From contig JALORL010000002.1 of NCBI GenBank assembly GCA_025458915.1, forward strand, positions 1 to 44,992: a DNA stretch of 44,992 nt, read 5' to 3'. Within the stretch, counting starts at the first letter, position 1; every line of letters starts with the position of its first letter. The stretch comes from Hydrogenophaga sp. (lineage in GTDB: Bacteria > Pseudomonadota > Gammaproteobacteria > Burkholderiales > Burkholderiaceae_C). This document shows, piece by piece, positions 19,568 through 28,474 of this stretch. The notes under the pieces are model-generated. The model was not told where the DNA came from. It did no database searches and saw only the letters and a list, made by a program, of their open reading frames with translations. A program made the position numbers and the translations under genes.

Positions 19568-19725
19568 GTGGAACTTTGTAGTCAGTCAGGGAATGCGGTG
19601 GCTGCGGGACCGTTTGCAATGTTAACGACGAATTGGGGCGGCGCACGCAGCGCCGACGCAATTTCGGGTGCAGTGGCCCCGCGCACGAAGGGCATGCCAG
19701 CTCGAACAATCCCAGAGGAGGGTCG

Positions 19726-21825
19726 GTGACTTCACTAGCAGCCAGGGTGGCATCGACATTCGGGTCCGACGGCGCGCTGGCTCGCCGCTTGCCCGCTCTG
19801 CAGCGCCGTGCTGGGCAGGCCGAGATGGCGCAAGCCGTGTCGGAGACGATCGCTGACGGGGGCATTCTGGTGGCAGAAGCGGGTACCGGCGTAGGCAAGA
19901 CGTTGGCGTATCTTGTGCCGTTGCTCCTCGGTGGTGTACGGGCTGTGGTGTCCACCAGCAGCCATGTTCTCCAGGCCCAGTTGGCGCAGCGCGATATCCC
20001 TGCACTGAGCGAGGCGCTGGGCATTCCAGTGCGTACGGCATTGCTCAAGGGGCGCGCCCATTACCTGTGCAACCACCGGCTGGAGCAGACCGTTCGCATG
20101 GTCGAGGGCGTTACCGGGGCCGATCCCAGGGACCGTGCCGACCTAGCCACCATCCGCCATTGGGCGCTTCAGACCCCCAGCGGTGACTTCGCTGAGCTTC
20201 CAGGGGGAGCAGTCGGCAGCCGTTGGCGCGTGCACCTGGGGTCGACTGCCGACAGCTGCCTTTACGCGGAGTGCTCGCATTTCACCGCCTGCCACTTTCG
20301 GCGGGCCAGGCTGCAGGCCGAGAGTGCCGATTGGTTGATCGTGAACCACCATCTGTACCTTGCAGAAATGCTCATCCGGCGTACCGGGCAGGAGCCATGG
20401 CTTGTGGGGCGCGATACCGTGGTGTTTGACGAAGCCCATCGGCTACCTGAGCTCAGTCGAGCCATGCTGGGGCACTCGGTGGGACAGCAGCACCTCAAGC
20501 ACCTCGCCACAGAGTTCGCTCAAATCGCTCCCATCGAAGCGCCAGGCATGCAGCCTTGGGCCTACCTGGCCATGTGCCTGGGGCAGTCGGTCGACGAACT
20601 GGGTGCTGCGCTGACCCACATGGTGCCTCTGCAGCCACGCATCCGCTGGGTCAACGGCTCGCCGCAGGGGGTACAGCCTTTTCAATGGACCCGCTTGGCG
20701 TCGGCGGTGGCCGATGCGCTGCAGGCCATCCACGACGCATTGGTGGCAGCGGCGCAGACTTCTCCGAATCTGCGCTCGCTGCTCCAGACGGTGATCAAGG
20801 TGATGCAGGACTGGCGGGTGCTGCTGCGCGGACCGGAAGCGAATCCGAACCCCGTCGCGCAGTGGCTGGCGTGGGAGGGCATGCACACGGGCGAGCCCAG
20901 GTGGAGCCTGGTCCAGGCCCCTGTGGCGGTGGAACACGGGCTGTCCCGCTGGATGAGAGACCCGCAGAACGCTGGTGTCAGCTGGGTCTTTACCTCTGCC
21001 ACCCTGGGCAATGACGCCGCTCTCGACTGGTTCACGCGGCCGATGGGTTTGCAGGGCCTGAAACCGCTGAAGACGGTCCGGTTTGATGCCCTGACCCAGC
21101 GTCCCGACCAGATGGCCGTCTATATCCCCCTGGACCTGCCCGACCCTTCGGATCCCCTGCACAGCCTCGCGCTGGCCGATGGCGTTGCGGAATGGGCAAC
21201 GGCGCTGGATGGCAGAACACTGGTGCTGACCACCACCGTGAAGGCAGCACGAAGGATTGCGCACCGACTCCGATGGCGACTGGATCAAACTGGGAAGAAC
21301 ACGTTGCAGGTGCTGGACGAAACACTGGCAAGCCGCGAGCGGTTGCTGGCAGCATTCCGCCAGGCGGGGAGCCTTGGCGACCAGGCGGACTCCCGACAGG
21401 ATTTTTCCCAGCGGCGCGGGGCGGTGCTGGTGGTCTCCATGGCTTTCTGGGAGGGCGTGGATTTTCCCGGTGAGATCTTGCAGTTGCTTGTGATCGACAA
21501 GCTGCCATTTCCCTCGCCCGAAGACCCGATGGTCCAGGCCCGCGCCCTGGTCGGTCAATCCCGGGGACTAGACCCTTTCGAACACACCTTTCTGCCCGAC
21601 ACCGAACTGGCCTTGCGGCAAGGTGCCGGCCGTCTGATCCGGTCGTACTGCGACGAGGGCGTTCTGGTGGTGGGGGACCGGCGCCTCGCGCTGAGATCCT
21701 ACGGGCAGCAACTCCTGCGGTCGCTCCCGCCGCATCGACGGGTCATGGACGCGGCACAGCTTGCGGCGGAATTGCAGCGTCTGCGCCTTACCAGAGCTTC
21801 CACCAGGGATCGCTCCCTTTTCTGA
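19726..21825 (+). CDS. dinG: DinG/YoaA-type ATP-dependent DNA helicase with Fe-S cluster
   Basis: I start this at the GTG at 19726, which has an excellent AGAGGAGGG Shine-Dalgarno; the track start at 19633 is an extension. The 699-residue protein is an XPD/DinG-like superfamily 2 helicase. Walker A is EAGTGVGKT at 51-59, the DEAH box is at 235-238, and motif VI reads RQGAGRLIRS. Four cysteines at 115, 178, 183 and 189 fit the iron-sulfur cluster domain. DinG and YoaA unwind forked DNA, R-loops or damaged replication forks in the 5'-3' direction. I cannot separate DinG from YoaA by eye. Its 3' end overlaps the convergent bamD gene by 38 bases. Confidence 0.9.
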   Translation: MTSLAARVASTFGSDGALARRLPALQRRAGQAEMAQAVSETIADGGILVAEAGTGVGKTLAYLVPLLLGGVRAVVSTSSHVLQAQLAQRDIPALSEALGIPVRTALLKGRAHYLCNHRLEQTVRMVEGVTGADPRDRADLATIRHWALQTPSGDFAELPGGAVGSRWRVHLGSTADSCLYAECSHFTACHFRRARLQAESADWLIVNHHLYLAEMLIRRTGQEPWLVGRDTVVFDEAHRLPELSRAMLGHSVGQQHLKHLATEFAQIAPIEAPGMQPWAYLAMCLGQSVDELGAALTHMVPLQPRIRWVNGSPQGVQPFQWTRLASAVADALQAIHDALVAAAQTSPNLRSLLQTVIKVMQDWRVLLRGPEANPNPVAQWLAWEGMHTGEPRWSLVQAPVAVEHGLSRWMRDPQNAGVSWVFTSATLGNDAALDWFTRPMGLQGLKPLKTVRFDALTQRPDQMAVYIPLDLPDPSDPLHSLALADGVAEWATALDGRTLVLTTTVKAARRIAHRLRWRLDQTGKNTLQVLDETLASRERLLAAFRQAGSLGDQADSRQDFSQRRGAVLVVSMAFWEGVDFPGEILQLLVIDKLPFPSPEDPMVQARALVGQSRGLDPFEHTFLPDTELALRQGAGRLIRSYCDEGVLVVGDRRLALRSYGQQLLRSLPPHRRVMDAAQLAAELQRLRLTRASTRDRSLF

Positions 21826-22594
21826 AACCCTGACTCAACAACGTGCTGTTGGGATAGTTGGTGGTCAGCACCCGGCGAGCGTCGTCGCGCAGTTGCTCCA
21901 TGCCGAGCGCGTCGTAGGATTGCACCAGGATATACAGCGCTTCTTCCAGTGCAGGCGCATCGGCGTAATCGGCAATGGCCGACTGCGCACGGTTGATGGC
22001 AGCCACATGCGCGCCACGGCTGTGGTAATACCGTGCCACGTGCACTTCGTACTGCGCGAGCGAATTCACGATGTAGGTCATGCGGATGCGCGCGTCTGCC
22101 GAGTACCGCGACTCGGGGAAACGGTTCACCAGTTCCTTGAACGCTTCAAACGACTCCTTGGCTGCTTTTTGATCGCGCTCCGAAAGGTCCTGTCTCGCCA
22201 GAGCGCCGAACAGCCCAAGGTTGTCGTTGAATGACACCAAGCCTCTAAGGTAGAGCGCATAGTCCATGGCGGGGCTGGTGGGGTGCAGTCGCATGAAACG
22301 CGCGATGGCGGCCTGCGCTTGTGCCGGTTCACCGCCTTTGTAGTGGGTGTAGGCCTTGTCGAGCTGGGCCTGCTGCGCCAGCGGCGTACCTGCGGCGCGG
22401 CCTTCCAGCTTCTCGTACAGTTCCACGGCCCGGTCGAAATTGCCCGATTCACGTTCGTCCCGAGCTTCGCTGTACAGCCGGTTGGGACTCCAGGAGAGCG
22501 TGTTGTCTACCGGCGTGCTGCTGCAGCCCGATAGCAGGAACGCAGCGCCGAGCAGGGGCAGAGACACAATCGATAAACTGAATGAACGTCTCAC
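21788..22594 (-). CDS. bamD: Outer membrane assembly lipoprotein BamD
   Basis: From the GTG at 22594, preceded by AAAGGTG, the protein is 268 residues: a signal peptide ending in the lipobox LLSGC (acylated Cys24) and then TPR-like helical repeats typical of BamD/ComL. The track start is a TTG at 22618 adding eight residues; a consensus TATAAT at 22633-22638 would put the transcript start too close to that TTG, so I prefer the GTG. BamD is the essential periplasmic lipoprotein of the BAM complex that inserts beta-barrel proteins in the outer membrane; BamB is encoded about 10 kb away in this window. The gene is divergent from rluD, and their start regions overlap or nearly touch. It ends inside the convergent dinG 3' end. 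Confidence 0.94.
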   Translation of the reverse strand: MRRSFSLSIVSLPLLGAAFLLSGCSSTPVDNTLSWSPNRLYSEARDERESGNFDRAVELYEKLEGRAAGTPLAQQAQLDKAYTHYKGGEPAQAQAAIARFMRLHPTSPAMDYALYLRGLVSFNDNLGLFGALARQDLSERDQKAAKESFEAFKELVNRFPESRYSADARIRMTYIVNSLAQYEVHVARYYHSRGAHVAAINRAQSAIADYADAPALEEALYILVQSYDALGMEQLRDDARRVLTTNYPNSTLLSQGFRKGSDPWWKLW

Positions 22595-23628
22595 GGGCGC
22601 ACCTTTACAACGGGACAAGCTTGAACGCAGAAATTATATCGACGGGGTCAGAGTCGGACGACCTGCTGGAAGAGGGCGGTACCCTCGGTGAGACGCGGAC
22701 TTGCGCCGTACCCGCTGATGCACATGGTGACCGATTGGATCGGGTTCTGGTTCAACTGTTCCCGGGGTTCTCGCGCTCCTATCTGCAGCAACTGGTGGCG
22801 GGTGGCGCCGTTCAAAAAGATGGCGCGGTACTGCACAAGGCGGCAACCCGCCTGAAAGCGGGCGACCAGCTGAGTGTGTTTCTGAAGCCGACCTTGCAGG
22901 CGCAGGCCTTCGCCCCGCAGTCCATGCCGCTGGACGTGGTGTACGAAGACGCCGACCTGCTGGTGATCAACAAGCCTGCAGGGCTGGTGGTGCATCCAGC
23001 CGCCGGCAATTGGAGTGGCACGCTTCTCAACGGTCTGCTGGCCTACCACCCGGGTGCTACCCAGCTGCCCCGTGCCGGTATCGTCCACCGCCTCGACAAG
23101 GACACCTCCGGGCTGATGCTGGTTGCCAAATCACGCGCTGCGTTCGATGGGCTGGTGCGGGCCATTGCTGCGCGCGAGGTCAGTCGCCGTTACCTGGCTC
23201 TGGCGCATGGCCACTGGACTGGCGATTCCGTGCGGCAGGTGGACCAACCCATTGGGCGAGATGCCCGGAACCGCCTGCGCATGGCCGTGGTGTCTCCCGG
23301 CCAGGGAAAAACCGCGCAGACGACCTTCACCGCCCTGGATTCCAACGCGCAGGCAACAGCGTTCCTGTGCCGGCTGCATACGGGGCGGACGCATCAGATT
23401 CGCGTTCATGCAGCGTGGATGGGACACCCGCTTGTTGCCGACGGACTGTATGGGGGGCATGCACGCTGGGGTCTGAAGCGACAGGCGCTGCACGCCATGC
23501 GGCTGGACCTGGAGCACCCCGTGTCTGCCCGGCCGCTGGGCTTTGAGGCCCTTCCACCCGAAGACCTGTCGGATGCCATGGGGTTCAGCGGGCTCCATTA
23601 CAATCCGGGTATCTTTGGCGAGTCTTGA
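22582..23628 (+). CDS. rluD: 23S rRNA pseudouridine synthase RluD
   Basis: The protein has an N-terminal S4 RNA-binding domain (RLDRVLVQLFPGFSRSYLQQLV) and the RluA-type catalytic motif GIVHRLDKDTSGL with the active Asp172. RluD makes pseudouridines in helix 69 of 23S rRNA (E. coli positions 1911, 1915, 1917), important for ribosome assembly. The annotated ATG at 22582 gives 348 residues but overlaps the first codons of the divergent bamD; a TTG at 22621 is an alternative start. The first 35 or so residues are poorly conserved in the family, so the start is uncertain. The bamD-rluD divergent pair is common in Proteobacteria. Confidence 0.92.
   Translation: MNVSRAHLYNGTSLNAEIISTGSESDDLLEEGGTLGETRTCAVPADAHGDRLDRVLVQLFPGFSRSYLQQLVAGGAVQKDGAVLHKAATRLKAGDQLSVFLKPTLQAQAFAPQSMPLDVVYEDADLLVINKPAGLVVHPAAGNWSGTLLNGLLAYHPGATQLPRAGIVHRLDKDTSGLMLVAKSRAAFDGLVRAIAAREVSRRYLALAHGHWTGDSVRQVDQPIGRDARNRLRMAVVSPGQGKTAQTTFTALDSNAQATAFLCRLHTGRTHQIRVHAAWMGHPLVADGLYGGHARWGLKRQALHAMRLDLEHPVSARPLGFEALPPEDLSDAMGFSGLHYNPGIFGES
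22633..22638 (-). promoter_or_regulatory. Consensus -10 box TATAAT upstream of bamD
   Basis: On the minus strand this reads TATAAT, a perfect sigma-70 -10 hexamer, about 38 bases before the chosen bamD GTG. The sequence at the expected -35 position (TCGTCC) is a poor match. The hexamer lies inside the N-terminal coding part of the divergent rluD if that gene starts at 22582. Confidence 0.4.
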
Positions 23629-23815
23629 ATGCCGACTGCCCGGCCAGGATTCCGGCAGTGCCGATCCCGGTGGGCTTCAGTGAACGCCAAAATTCACACC
23701 CCACAGGCCCGATCTCCGCGATGCGCGGGCCCGCTGCGGCCAGCGCTTCCCCGAGCAGCCACCGCCCCGAGAGCGGCCACCGCGGGCACGCCAAGCAGCC
23801 CACACTGATACCCAG
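23629..23815. other. Spacer between rluD and scpB with an unexplained open frame
   Basis: The 187-base spacer is strongly GC-rich with several short palindromes such as GCGCGGGCCCGC. On the minus strand one frame stays open through it (peptide fragment [19 protein letters not shown]) with high third-position GC, as in a coding sequence, but it lies antisense to its flanks, has no good start and matches no family I know. The plus-strand 64-codon ORF at 23625 also looks non-coding. The scpB promoter or ribosome-binding site must lie at the right end. Confidence 0.3.
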
Positions 23816-24517
23816 ATGAACACAACCGATGCCAAGCGAGTGTTGGAGACGGCGCTGATCTGTTCGGCACAGCCTTTGTCTCTGCGGGACATGGCGGTTC
23901 TGTTCGACGAAGAGCTCGCCGTCGATACGATCAAAAAACTCCTGGCCGATCTGCAACTCGAATGGAGCAGCAAAGGGGTCGAGCTGGTGCGGATCGCCAG
24001 TGGCTGGCGTTTTCAGTCCCGCCCGGAACTCAGGCCCTATCTGGATCGACTTCACCCGGAAAAGCCCCCCCGGTACAGCCGGGCAACACTGGAGACCCTG
24101 GCCATCATCGCGTACCGGCAACCGGTGACGCGCGGTGACATGGAGGACATCCGCGGAGTGACCATCAATTCCCTGATCATCAAGCAACTGGAAGATCGCG
24201 GTTGGATCGAGGTGATCGGGCACCGGGAAACGGTTGGTCGGCCTGCACTGTTTGCAACCACGCGCCAGTTCCTCGACGATATGGGTCTGTCCTCGCTGGA
24301 CCAGTTGCCGCCGCTGGACGTCAGCGAAATCCAGGAATCGGCACTCGACCGGCTGGACTTTGAAGCGCTCTCCGGTGCCAGCGCCCCGGAGGAAGAAGCG
24401 GCTGACACGGGCCTGGCGCCAGTGCAGGCCGCCACCGAAGCCATCAGCGATCTTGTCCCCGAGCCAGGCGCTGCAAATCAGGAAACCCATGAATCCGACT
24501 CCAAAAACCCCTTTTGA
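23816..24517 (+). CDS. scpB: Segregation and condensation protein ScpB
   Basis: The 233-residue protein has the two winged-helix domains of ScpB (about 8-80 and 90-165), with the conserved [26 protein letters not shown] and [18 protein letters not shown] segments, and then a disordered acidic tail. ScpB dimers bind ScpA and the SMC protein to form the condensin complex that compacts and segregates the chromosome. scpA is not adjacent; upstream is rluD. The next gene rluB starts 29 bases before the scpB stop, so the two are translationally coupled, a frequent pairing in bacteria. The start ATG at 23816 lacks a strong Shine-Dalgarno (GATACCCAG). Confidence 0.93.
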   Translation: MNTTDAKRVLETALICSAQPLSLRDMAVLFDEELAVDTIKKLLADLQLEWSSKGVELVRIASGWRFQSRPELRPYLDRLHPEKPPRYSRATLETLAIIAYRQPVTRGDMEDIRGVTINSLIIKQLEDRGWIEVIGHRETVGRPALFATTRQFLDDMGLSSLDQLPPLDVSEIQESALDRLDFEALSGASAPEEEAADTGLAPVQAATEAISDLVPEPGAANQETHESDSKNPF

Positions 24518-25838
24518 GGCGTTGCCGGCAACGGATGCATCCTCACCCACCACGGGCGAAGTCGATGCATCTTCTCAGGCGGGGGCGACTCGGGTTGCAT
24601 CGCACGAGCGTCGCGCCGTCGAGATCACGCACAGTCTGCAGTTTGACGATGTCGTCAGTGGGGTGTTCGACGCCGAGCAGGAGCAGGACCTTCCGCTGCC
24701 ATCAAAGCGCGTTCTGGCGCCACAGGCGGAATCCCCCAAGCTTCACAAGGTGCTTGCCCAAGCCGGCATGGGCTCGCGCCTGGAAATGGAGCAGCTGATC
24801 CTGGAAGGCCGCATTTCGGTGAACGGGGAGCCTGCCCATATCGGCCAGCGCATCCAGTTCGGCGATGTGATCAAGGTCAACGGCAAGCCCGTGAAGGTGC
24901 GCATGACGCCACCGCCCCCGCGCGTGTTGGCCTATCACAAGCCAGCTGGTGAGGTGGTCACGCGCGACGATCCGCAGAATCGTCCCACCGTGTTCCGTCG
25001 CCTGCCCAGGCTGATGCAGGGCAAGTGGCAATCGGTCGGTCGTCTGGATCTGAATACGGAGGGTCTGCTGCTCCTGACCAGTTCTGGCGAATTGGCCAAC
25101 CGCCTCATGCATCCCCGCTTTGGCCTGCAGCGCGAGTACGCCGTTCGGGTGCTGGGTGCGCTGTCGAACGACGAAAAGCAGCGTTTGCTGGACGGCATCC
25201 AGCTCGAAGACGGTCTGGCGCAGTTCTCGTCGATCGAGGACGGGGGCGGGGAGGGGGCCAACTGCTGGTACCGCGTCACCATTTCCGAAGGCCGCAACCG
25301 CGAGGTGCGCCGCATGCTGGAGGCCCTGGGTCACGCGGTCAGCCGCCTCATCCGCATCCGTTACGGCGTCGTGATGCTGCCCCGCGGCCTGAAAAGGGGC
25401 GCCTGGGTGGAACTGGACGCCAGGGACATCGACCGGTTGGGTGCTGCGGCGGGTTTGCCAGTCTCTGACCCTGTCCGCCCCGCAACCGGGCGTTCCGGCG
25501 GCGTTCGCCATCCGGCCAGCAATAGCCGGCCAGCCAGCCAGAACAGAAAGGGCGCGCGACCCGCTTCGCCCGATGGGCGGGTTGGCGGATACCCGGCATC
25601 CCGCAAGCCGGCCGGCGATTGGTCTGCTGGCCCGGCGGGCACGCCTTCGCGCAACAGCCGTGCGGGCAAGGCTGCCCCAGGCGCCGGGAGCGGTGTACAG
25701 CCCGACCCCATGAAGACCTCGTTTGGCTACATCGGACAAGACGCGTTGCAGCGGCAGCGCGAGCAGGATGGCCGCCGTCCGAAGCCGGGTTTCGGCGGCA
25801 AGAAGCGTGGTGGAAGCGGTCGCAGCGGCCCGCGCTGA
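24489..25838 (+). CDS. rluB: 23S rRNA pseudouridine(2605) synthase RluB
   Basis: The ATG at 24489, with AGGAAACCC before it, gives 449 residues and overlaps scpB by 29 bases; the track start at 24234 lies inside scpB. An unusual acidic N-terminal extension of about 80 residues precedes the S4 domain (84-140). The RsuA/RluB catalytic motif is [14 protein letters not shown] with Asp187, and [15 protein letters not shown] follows. The last roughly 110 residues are a basic Arg/Gly/Pro-rich tail ending [14 protein letters not shown], probably disordered and RNA-binding. RluB isomerises U2605 of 23S rRNA in E. coli. Both extensions make it longer than the E. coli protein (about 290 residues). Confidence 0.93.
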   Translation: MNPTPKTPFEALPATDASSPTTGEVDASSQAGATRVASHERRAVEITHSLQFDDVVSGVFDAEQEQDLPLPSKRVLAPQAESPKLHKVLAQAGMGSRLEMEQLILEGRISVNGEPAHIGQRIQFGDVIKVNGKPVKVRMTPPPPRVLAYHKPAGEVVTRDDPQNRPTVFRRLPRLMQGKWQSVGRLDLNTEGLLLLTSSGELANRLMHPRFGLQREYAVRVLGALSNDEKQRLLDGIQLEDGLAQFSSIEDGGGEGANCWYRVTISEGRNREVRRMLEALGHAVSRLIRIRYGVVMLPRGLKRGAWVELDARDIDRLGAAAGLPVSDPVRPATGRSGGVRHPASNSRPASQNRKGARPASPDGRVGGYPASRKPAGDWSAGPAGTPSRNSRAGKAAPGAGSGVQPDPMKTSFGYIGQDALQRQREQDGRRPKPGFGGKKRGGSGRSGPR

Positions 25839-25900
25839 AGGTGCGTCCCTGCGCCGTCCAGGCGCTCGTTTCCAGGCCTGTGCAGCGTGACCCGGCGGCA

Positions 25901-25926
25901 GGCGGAACTGTCCGCCGATGTAGAAT
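25901..25926 (+). promoter_or_regulatory. Candidate ndk promoter with adjacent hairpin
   Basis: TAGAAT at 25921-25926 matches the -10 consensus at five of six bases. Immediately upstream, GGCGGA-ACTG-TCCGCC (25901-25916) is a perfect inverted repeat that occupies the -10/-35 spacer; it might be an operator or the rluB terminator. No good -35 is seen. In the leader, AAACC-GCCCTT-GGTTT (25947-25962) is a further small hairpin. Confidence 0.35.
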
Positions 25927-25993
25927 CAAAGGCTTGGTCAAGATGCAAACCGCCCTTGGTTTCTTTCCATTTTTCTCAACAATCAGGACTTTT

Positions 25994-26419
25994 ATGGCAA
26001 TCGAACGCACCCTTTCCATCATCAAACCGGACGCCGTGGCCAAGAATGTCATCGGACAAATCTACGCCCGCTTCGAAGCTGCTGGTCTGAAAGTGGTGGC
26101 TGCACGCATGGCCCACCTGTCCCGCGGCGAGGCCGAAGCGTTCTACGGTGTCCACAGGGAGCGCCCATTTTTCAAGGATCTGGTCGACTTCATGATCTCG
26201 GGTCCCGTGATGATCCAGGTACTGGAAGGCGAGGGTGCGATTGCCAAGAACCGCGACCTGATGGGCGCCACCGACCCCAAGAAGGCTGCAGCCGGCACCA
26301 TCCGCGCCGACTTTGCCGACAGCATCGATGCCAATGCCGTGCACGGCTCCGATGCCCCTGAAACCGCCGCTGCCGAAGTTGCTTTCTTCTTCGCTGGCAT
26401 GAACGTTTACGCCCGTTGA
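25994..26419 (+). CDS. ndk: Nucleoside diphosphate kinase
   Basis: The 141-residue protein begins [15 protein letters not shown] with Lys11 of the active site and has the phosphohistidine His117 in [12 protein letters not shown]. It moves the gamma phosphate between nucleoside triphosphates and diphosphates to balance NTP and dNTP pools in the cytoplasm. The ATG at 25994 has AGGA seven bases upstream; the track start at 25619 extends far into rluB. The next gene is rlmN, the usual neighbour in Beta- and Gammaproteobacteria. Length and motifs are standard. Confidence 0.98.
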   Translation: MAIERTLSIIKPDAVAKNVIGQIYARFEAAGLKVVAARMAHLSRGEAEAFYGVHRERPFFKDLVDFMISGPVMIQVLEGEGAIAKNRDLMGATDPKKAAAGTIRADFADSIDANAVHGSDAPETAAAEVAFFFAGMNVYAR

Positions 26420-26429
26420 ACGAGCGCAG

Positions 26430-26476
26430 CGAGCGCCACTTGGTTCCCTTGCCGCGGGCAGGGGCTGGGGCGCTCG
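26430..26476. repeat. Palindromic hairpin in the ndk-rlmN spacer
   Basis: CGAGCGCC at 26430-26437 pairs exactly with GGCGCTCG at 26469-26476, with a small nested TGCC-GCG-GGCA inside. A second copy of CGAGCGC just before (26421-26427) could pair with the same arm, so two alternative stems exist. It may separate ndk from the rlmN operon or protect the ndk mRNA end. Confidence 0.4.
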
Positions 26477-26507
26477 TGTGCGGCCGTTTGGCTTCGGGAG
26501 GGCCGGC

Positions 26508-27653
26508 ATGAAGAGCAACCTCCTTGATTTCGATCTGGACGCCATGGCAGCGTTCTGCGAAACGTTGGGCGAAAAGCGCTTTCGTGCCGTGCAGCTGTTC
26601 CGTTGGGTTCACCAGAAGGGTGCACGTCGCTTCGACGACATGACCGATCTGGCGAGGTCGCTGCGTGCCAAGTTGCCCGAGGTTTGCGAAATCGAGGACC
26701 TGCCAGTCTTGTCCCGTCAATCCTCCTCGGACGGGACCATCAAATGGCTGTTTGACGTCGGCGATGGCAATGCGGTGGAAACGGTGTTCATCCCCGAGAC
26801 CGATCGGGGAACGCTGTGTGTTTCATCTCAGGCCGGCTGCGCGGTGGGGTGTCGATTCTGCTCAACCGGTCACCAGGGGTTTTCCCGCAACCTGACCACA
26901 GGAGAAATCCTGGCGCAACTGTGGCACGCAGAGCATTTCCTGCGGCGCGCACTCAGCACGCAGGAGCGCGTCATCACGAACGTGGTGATGATGGGGATGG
27001 GTGAACCGCTGCAGAACTACGCCGCACTATTTCCGGCCCTGCGGGTCATGCTGGATGACCACGGGTATGGCCTTTCGCGGCGCAGGGTCACCGTTTCCAC
27101 ATCCGGCGTCGTTCCCATGATGGACCGGCTTGCGGCTGAGTGTCCGGTGGCATTGGCTGTCTCCCTGCACGCGCCAAACGATCAGTTGCGGGATTCCCTG
27201 GTGCCGCTGAATCGCAAATACCCGATTGCGGAATTGCTGGATGCATGTCTTCGCTATCTTCCGCGCGCGCCCCGCGACTTCATTACCTTCGAGTACTGCA
27301 TGCTCGACGGTGTCAACGATCGTCCTGAGCACGCTGATCAGCTGGTGGCGCTCATTCGTGGCCACGCCGGTGTGGGGGTTCCCAGCAAGGTCAACCTGAT
27401 TCCGTTCAACCCGTTCCCGGACTCTGGTTTGAAATGCTCGCCCAAGGACGTGGTTGCCCGTTTCGCCAAGACGTTGAACGACGCGGGGATCGTCACCACG
27501 GTGCGGAAAACACGGGGGGACGATATCGACGCCGCCTGTGGTCAGCTCGCAGGCGATGTGATGGACCGGACCCGGGTCGCACAGCGCCAAGCGCGGCTGC
27601 GCACCGCGCAGCAGCAGACCATTCGTTTTGTTGAGAGAGTAAAGCAGGCATGA
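26508..27653 (+). CDS. rlmN: 23S rRNA/tRNA adenine-C2 methyltransferase RlmN
   Basis: From the ATG at 26508, preceded by GGGAGGG, the product has 381 residues. It is a radical-SAM enzyme with the cluster motif CAVGCRFC (Cys111, Cys115, Cys118) and the methyl-carrying cysteine near the C-terminus in [11 protein letters not shown] (Cys344). RlmN methylates C2 of A2503 in 23S rRNA and A37 in some tRNAs. It is the first gene of a tightly packed run: its stop overlaps the pilW start as ATGA. The order rlmN-pilF-rodZ-ispG-hisS is shared with many Beta- and Gammaproteobacteria. Confidence 0.97.
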   Translation: MKSNLLDFDLDAMAAFCETLGEKRFRAVQLFRWVHQKGARRFDDMTDLARSLRAKLPEVCEIEDLPVLSRQSSSDGTIKWLFDVGDGNAVETVFIPETDRGTLCVSSQAGCAVGCRFCSTGHQGFSRNLTTGEILAQLWHAEHFLRRALSTQERVITNVVMMGMGEPLQNYAALFPALRVMLDDHGYGLSRRRVTVSTSGVVPMMDRLAAECPVALAVSLHAPNDQLRDSLVPLNRKYPIAELLDACLRYLPRAPRDFITFEYCMLDGVNDRPEHADQLVALIRGHAGVGVPSKVNLIPFNPFPDSGLKCSPKDVVARFAKTLNDAGIVTTVRKTRGDDIDAACGQLAGDVMDRTRVAQRQARLRTAQQQTIRFVERVKQA

Positions 27654-28474
27654 CCCAACCGCTTCGCATTTGGTCCGGATTTGCCAGGGTCGCCGCTGCG
27701 GCTTGGTTGGTCGCGCTGTTGTTCGTGACCGGTTGTGCACAGGCTCCTCTGGACAGCTCGCCAGACACCGCTGGCCCGATCACCGAATCCGATGAACCGG
27801 AAAACCGCAAACGCGCCCGTATCCGGCTGGAACTGGCCTCCAGCTATTTCGAACAGGGGCAGACCAACGTCGCCCTGGACGAAATCAAGCAATCCATCGC
27901 GGCGGATCCCACTTACGCCAAGGCTTACGTGCTCCGTGGCCTGGTGTTCATGCAAATGAACGACAACCGGCTTGCCGAAGAAAGTTTCCAGCGTGCGCTT
28001 CAGCTCAATCCCAGGGACCCTGACGCCTTGCACAACTATGGCTGGTTCGTATGTCAGCAGGGACGTCATGCCCAGGCGGTCGATTTCTTCACCCGAGCCC
28101 TGGCCAGCCCGGTGTACGGTGGGCAATCCAAGACGTTGCGTGCCAAAGGGGTGTGCCAGATACGAATGGGTCAGCTGACCGAAGCAGAAGGCAGTCTTTC
28201 ACGTTCCTATGAGCTTGACCCAGCCGATCCATTCACCTCCTACAACCTGGCTTCCCTCCTGTTTCGCCGGGGCGAAGACACGCGAGCCCAATTCATCATC
28301 CGTCGACTGAACAACAGCGAACTCGCAAACGCCGAGACTCTCTGGCTGGGCATCAAGGTGGAGCGGCGCCTGCGCAACACGGAGGTGGTGGAGCAACTTG
28401 CCCAGCAGCTCGGTCGGCGTTTCGGCCAGTCACCGCAATGGGGTTGGTACCAACGGGGGACGTTCAATGAGTGA
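27650..28474 (+). CDS. pilW: Type IV pilus biogenesis lipoprotein PilW/PilF
   Basis: The 274-residue product has a signal peptide ending in a lipobox, FVTGC (acylated Cys29), followed by TPR repeats such as [45 protein letters not shown], cut here only for recognition. This is the PilF (Pseudomonas) / PilW (Neisseria) pilotin that helps the PilQ secretin assemble in the outer membrane. Start and rlmN stop share ATGA, so the genes are coupled; the stop overlaps the next start by eight bases. Other pilus genes are not in the window. The position between rlmN and rodZ is a strong contextual marker for this family. Confidence 0.93.
   Translation: MTQPLRIWSGFARVAAAAWLVALLFVTGCAQAPLDSSPDTAGPITESDEPENRKRARIRLELASSYFEQGQTNVALDEIKQSIAADPTYAKAYVLRGLVFMQMNDNRLAEESFQRALQLNPRDPDALHNYGWFVCQQGRHAQAVDFFTRALASPVYGGQSKTLRAKGVCQIRMGQLTEAEGSLSRSYELDPADPFTSYNLASLLFRRGEDTRAQFIIRRLNNSELANAETLWLGIKVERRLRNTEVVEQLAQQLGRRFGQSPQWGWYQRGTFNE

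Noticed and set aside
23625-23819. 64-codon plus-strand ORF between rluD and scpB
   Set aside because: TTG start overlapping the rluD stop, no ribosome-binding site, composition (Pro/Ala/Arg) of non-coding GC-rich DNA.
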